From: Methanocorpusculum sp.
GTDB lineage: Archaea > Halobacteriota > Methanomicrobia > Methanomicrobiales > Methanocorpusculaceae
Direction of reading: 5' to 3'
Length of the DNA: 8,435 bases
Assembly (NCBI GenBank): GCA_029986195.1
Contig: DALTYF010000030.1
Span: 1 to 8,435, forward strand
Of this stretch, positions 6,243-8,435 are shown in pieces (position 1 is the stretch's first letter; each line of letters opens with the position of its first letter). A model generated the notes under the pieces. That model did no database searches. It saw only the letters and a list, made by a program, of their open reading frames with translations, and was not told the DNA's origin. Both the position numbers and the translations under genes were made by a program.

Positions 6243-6256
6243 TGAACTCTGAACTC
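6243..6256 (-). repeat. Right arm of the 14-bp inverted repeat, overlapping the glycosyltransferase stop codon
   Basis: TGAACTCTGAACTC is the exact reverse complement of 6048-6061. Read in the sense of the glycosyltransferase, its stop codon TGA runs directly into the repeat. Both convergent genes thus carry the same GAGTTCAGAGTTCA sequence, in sense orientation, at or just after their ends. Confidence 0.8.
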
Positions 6257-7349
6257 ATGATGAGTGCAGACTCTCCAGAATCCCGCGGACGGTTTCCCGT
6301 CCGTCCTGGGAGGAAAGCAGCTGCCGCAGGTCAGGAGGGGTCATCGTAAGTGCCCGCGAGATTGCATCGTCCAGTTTTTCTTTGGTGACGGCATTGCCGA
6401 GGACCATAATGCCTGCTCCCATCTCCTCGATTTTTTTCGCATTGTTCCACTGTTCCGGATGGTAGGGGTCAATGATCATGACGACCGGTTTTCCCAGAGA
6501 GAGGGATTCCATCAGGGAGGTGAGACCGCCGTGCAGAATCGCCACGCGGGATTTGGCAAGATAGGGCTGAAGGTCGGGAACGTAACCGAATGTCCGGAAG
6601 TTTCCGGTGTTTTCCGGCAGGCCGGGCGTGGTGGAGAAGACCTCGAAGGTGTGATCCGGTATTTCGTCTGCGATTTCGCGGAGCATGGCATACAACGGGA
6701 GTTTGAACGGTTCACCGCCGAAGCTTGCGAAGATGGTTTCCTCTGATAGCGGGACAATGCCGGGGTCCCGGTCAAGGATCGGGCCGACAAACCGGTAATG
6801 ACGGATCTCCTCTTCGGGAATGACAAAGTTGTAGCCGCTTATGGTATCCGGAGGAGGGAAGTCGGGCACGATGACGATGTCGGGAACTTTCTGGAGATAT
6901 TTCTGGACAATTCTGCTGAGATAGTTCCAGTATGCGGCGTCCGGGGATGCGGCGGCGGCAAAGGTGTTCTGGTTGGTGATGAATGCGTTTTGGATGCCAA
7001 GAGATCTTGCGGCGTATCCTGCGGCATACATGGTGTCGGCGACAAGGAGATCGAAATGATGATCTTTGAGCAGTCTGCGGGCGTCGCGGTAGGAGTGCAG
7101 GAGAGATACCGGGACGGTTTTGGAGAGCCAGAGGGTTTTTGCGAGGCTGAAGAGGCCGTCGTCTCCTCCAAGCGTGACCTCGCGGCTGATTTCGTGAACG
7201 GGGAATCCCTGTTTCTGAATGAAGTCGTGGGCTTTGCCGTAGGAGGCAAACGTGCAGGTGTGACCGTGCTGTGCAAGATATGCGGCAAGTTTTGTGGAGC
7301 GTGATGCGTGGCCGAGTCCTTCGCCGCAGACGGCAAACAGGATGTTCAT
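6255..7349 (-). CDS. Glycosyltransferase, MurG/GT1-like (MJ1255 type)
   Basis: This is a GT-B fold glycosyltransferase that should transfer a sugar from a nucleotide donor to an unknown acceptor, probably in surface glycan, glycolipid or S-layer modification. The glycine-rich loop GEGLGHASRS at 9-18 is the acceptor-side signature shared by MurG and the archaeal MJ1255/VC2487 group. The donor-binding block HGGLTSLMESLSLGKPVV spans 273-290 and is followed by DPYHPEQWNNA (294-304), the usual His/Glu/Gln region that holds the nucleotide-sugar. The 364 residues fit the family; there is no signal peptide, so it is cytoplasmic or peripheral to the membrane. An A7 run encoding Lys-Lys-Ile near residue 305 is intact here, unlike the runs in three neighbouring genes. 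It stands alone, converging on the CLC gene and divergent from the zeta-like module. Sugar and acceptor cannot be predicted. Confidence 0.9.
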   Translation of the reverse strand: MNILFAVCGEGLGHASRSTKLAAYLAQHGHTCTFASYGKAHDFIQKQGFPVHEISREVTLGGDDGLFSLAKTLWLSKTVPVSLLHSYRDARRLLKDHHFDLLVADTMYAAGYAARSLGIQNAFITNQNTFAAAASPDAAYWNYLSRIVQKYLQKVPDIVIVPDFPPPDTISGYNFVIPEEEIRHYRFVGPILDRDPGIVPLSEETIFASFGGEPFKLPLYAMLREIADEIPDHTFEVFSTTPGLPENTGNFRTFGYVPDLQPYLAKSRVAILHGGLTSLMESLSLGKPVVMIIDPYHPEQWNNAKKIEEMGAGIMVLGNAVTKEKLDDAISRALTMTPPDLRQLLSSQDGRETVRGILESLHSS

Positions 7350-7377
7350 CGGATTCCCCGGCGGTTTGTATTGATGG

Positions 7378-7386
7378 TTATGTATT
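7378..7386 (-). promoter_or_regulatory. Possible TATA box for the glycosyltransferase
   Basis: AATACATAA on the minus strand, centred about 33 bases before the ATG at 7349. It would give a leader of only a few bases; a weak GGGGA lies 5 bases before the start codon. This is a low-information match. Confidence 0.3.
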
Positions 7387-7415
7387 CGTCCCCCTCTTAC
7401 CTGAATCTCATTTCT

Positions 7416-7445
7416 TTTGCAACCACATAGTTTTTCGGGTGCAAA
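7416..7445. repeat. Imperfect inverted repeat in the divergent intergenic region
   Basis: TTTGCAACC (7416-7424) and GGGTGCAAA (7437-7445) pair at eight of nine positions across a 12-base spacer. The site lies between the two divergent promoters, so it might be an operator for either. There is no other evidence for function. Confidence 0.35.
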
Positions 7446-7486
7446 GGGTTGAGGATACCATGCAGTGAAGTATTTGAAGGCTCGTG

Positions 7487-7494
7487 TTTATATG
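7487..7494 (+). promoter_or_regulatory. TATA box for the small protein/zeta-like operon
   Basis: TTTATATG is a good match to the archaeal box, predicting transcription start near 7517 and a leader of about 22 bases. The leader carries the ribosome binding site AGGAG at 7524-7528. Confidence 0.5.
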
Positions 7495-7538
7495 GATCTG
7501 AAACAAGATATTAGATCATTATCAGGAGATGATGGCTT

Positions 7539-7793
7539 ATGAGCAGTACATCCTCGGAAACTTCGTTCCAAAAAGTTTGCTCACGCAAAGAGCGCGTGCG
7601 GTGTGTATCACATGCTGACAACAGTCCATCTTCTGAAAAGGATATTATATTCAGGCTGTCACCGGAAAGCCGGAGAATTCATGCTTCCATGAAATGGAGT
7701 GAGACAGGTTTTGTTCCCTCGTTTCAGAATACGGATGCTGTTCTGCTGAAAGCATCCAAAAGGACGTATGAGTTCTGCAAACAACACCGATGA
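7539..7793 (+). CDS. Small protein of unknown function, candidate antitoxin partner
   Basis: I do not recognise this 84-residue protein. The first 35 residues are rich in Ser, Arg and Cys and look disordered. Residues 36-84 read as a compact domain (DIIFRLSPESRRIHASMKW, then a helix ending KRTYEFCKQHR). There is no membrane segment or signal peptide. The start at 7539 is supported by AGGAGATGAT just upstream, and the TATA box lies at normal distance. Its stop overlaps the start of the zeta-like kinase in an ATGA, indicating tight co-expression. By position it is the candidate antitoxin or regulator of that kinase, but it does not resemble the epsilon antitoxin or the PezA helix-turn-helix family. 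The gene is real on coding context; its function is inferred from location only. Confidence 0.65.
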   Translation: MSSTSSETSFQKVCSRKERVRCVSHADNSPSSEKDIIFRLSPESRRIHASMKWSETGFVPSFQNTDAVLLKASKRTYEFCKQHR

Positions 7794-8041
7794 CTACTCT
7801 TTTTCTTTTTGCAGGGCCGAATGGTTCGGGAAAATCCACTGTAATTTCTCAGGTTCTTGCGGCATATCCGGATTGTGTGTATATTAATGCGGACTACTGT
7901 GCAAAGTCCAATCCGGAGATCGCGATAATGCCGGACGGGGTAACACGGTCACGTCTGGCATGGGAAGAGACGGAACGCCAGCTTGAGGAAATGTTGTCAT
8001 CTGATGTTTGTTTTGCCTGGGAGACAGTTTTTTTCCCATGA
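7790..8041 (+). CDS. Zeta-toxin-like P-loop kinase, N-terminal part, frameshifted
   Basis: Zeta-family kinases phosphorylate UDP-N-acetylglucosamine-type or other small substrates, and many are toxins. The Walker A motif GPNGSGKST is at residues 9-17, followed by YINADYCAK (31-39), which holds the Asp35 typical of the family, and WETV (77-80) with the conserved Glu78 of the ET motif. The frame breaks at a T7 run (8028-8034): the bases read GTT TTT TTC CCA TGA. With six T the frame is GTT TTT TCC CAT GAA AGC, which gives ETVFSHESRLMFMDRAKAAG and continues to the window end. The start ATG overlaps the stop of the small upstream gene. As written the product of 83 residues would lack the lid and the C-terminal half and should be inactive. 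Confidence 0.75.
   Translation: MTTLFLFAGPNGSGKSTVISQVLAAYPDCVYINADYCAKSNPEIAIMPDGVTRSRLAWEETERQLEEMLSSDVCFAWETVFFP
8028..8034 (+). other. T7 run at the frame break of the zeta-like kinase
   Basis: Removing one T restores the family sequence across the join. The shift needed is +1, opposite to the two A-run breaks in this window, and no typical +1 recoding site (rare codon or stop at the slip point) is apparent. Confidence 0.7.
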
Positions 8042-8435
8042 AAGCAGGCTGATGTTTATGGATCGAGCGAAAGCCGCCGGATATCGTATCCGTCTGGTTT
8101 ATGTGATGACGAAGAGTCCGGAGATTAATGTTGCCAGAGTGCAAAAACGTGTTGAGGCGGGAGGGCATGCTGTGCCGGAGGAGAAGATCAGAAGCAGGTA
8201 TGAACGTTCGGTGGGTTTTCTGCCGGAGATGATTCTTTCCGCTGATGAGGCACTGGTTTATGATAATTCGTACGATGGGTGTGAACCTTTGCTGGTGTTT
8301 CAGAAGGGAGGGGATGCTGCCGCAAAACCGGAGTGTGTGATGGTGAATCGGGAGTTGATGGATGAGGAGGTGTATCAATGGGTTTTCAGATATGTTGTTC
8401 GGCCTCTTTGGGACAGGGATGGTTTGATCACCATC
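8034..8435 (+). pseudogene. Zeta-toxin-like kinase, C-terminal part, continuing past the window
   Basis: In the shifted frame the protein continues as SHESRLMFMDRAKAAGYRIR, then VYVMTKSPEINVARVQKRV and GGHAVPEEKIRSRYERS, the latter being the arginine-rich lid region of zeta-like kinases. It then runs through a YDNS segment and on to WDRDG without a stop up to base 8435. The gene is therefore partial at the right edge. The first ATG in this frame is at 8052, without a ribosome binding site, so this is the second half of the 7790 gene rather than a separate one. Confidence 0.75.

Noticed and set aside
1..8435. CRISPR arrays, tRNA or rRNA genes, insertion sequences
   Set aside because: No regularly spaced repeats, cloverleaf-like segment, ribosomal RNA sequence or recognisable transposase was seen on either strand.

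Overview
The window looks archaeal, most likely from a methanogenic euryarchaeon of the Methanomicrobiales (Methanocorpusculum-like). The reasons are an archaeal-type NMN adenylyltransferase (NadM), an MJ1255-type glycosyltransferase, TATA-like boxes about 25-35 bases before the predicted starts, and poly-T tracts rather than classical hairpin terminators after genes. The genus is a guess from gene content; no rRNA or tRNA gene is present to settle it.

Layout. Bases 1-180 hold no gene I can support. On the minus strand, 684-1451 (larB) and 181-687 (nadM) form a tight two-gene operon with an ATGA overlap. It links NAD synthesis to the first step of the nickel-pincer (pyridinium dithiocarboxylate) cofactor pathway. 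Transcribed divergently, 1561-2846 encodes a Fic-domain protein of the class II, self-inhibited type with a C-terminal winged helix; it is split by a -1 frameshift at an A7 run. Its promoter and its 3' flank carry copies of the same AT-rich palindromic motif. Next, 2970-4573 is an SLC1/DAACS-type dicarboxylate or amino acid symporter with an unusual soluble N-terminal domain, split by a -1 frameshift at an A6 run. Then 4643-6031 is an intact CLC chloride channel/antiporter. It converges on an intact glycosyltransferase (6255-7349, minus strand), and the 223-base gap between them is bordered by a perfect 14-bp inverted repeat. Finally, divergent from the glycosyltransferase, 7539-7793 encodes a small protein overlapping by ATGA a zeta-toxin-like P-loop kinase (7790 to the window end), which is broken by an extra T in a T7 run.

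How it fits together. The strongest functional link is larB-nadM: archaeal NadM can make deamido-NAD (NaAD), and NaAD is the substrate LarB carboxylates and hydrolyses. The symporter and CLC gene lie on the same strand but each has its own TATA-like box. The small-protein/zeta-like pair has the layout of a toxin-antitoxin or related two-gene module, though the small protein is not recognisable as a known antitoxin.

The most striking pattern is that three of the seven loci (Fic, symporter, zeta-like kinase) are each interrupted by one base in a run of six or seven A or T, and each is otherwise fully conserved across the break. Homopolymer sequencing error, recent decay, slippage-based phase variation or programmed frameshifting are all possible. 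Two of the sites match canonical -1 slippery heptamers (A AAA AAA and A AAA AAC); the third needs the opposite shift, which favours error or true indel for the set.
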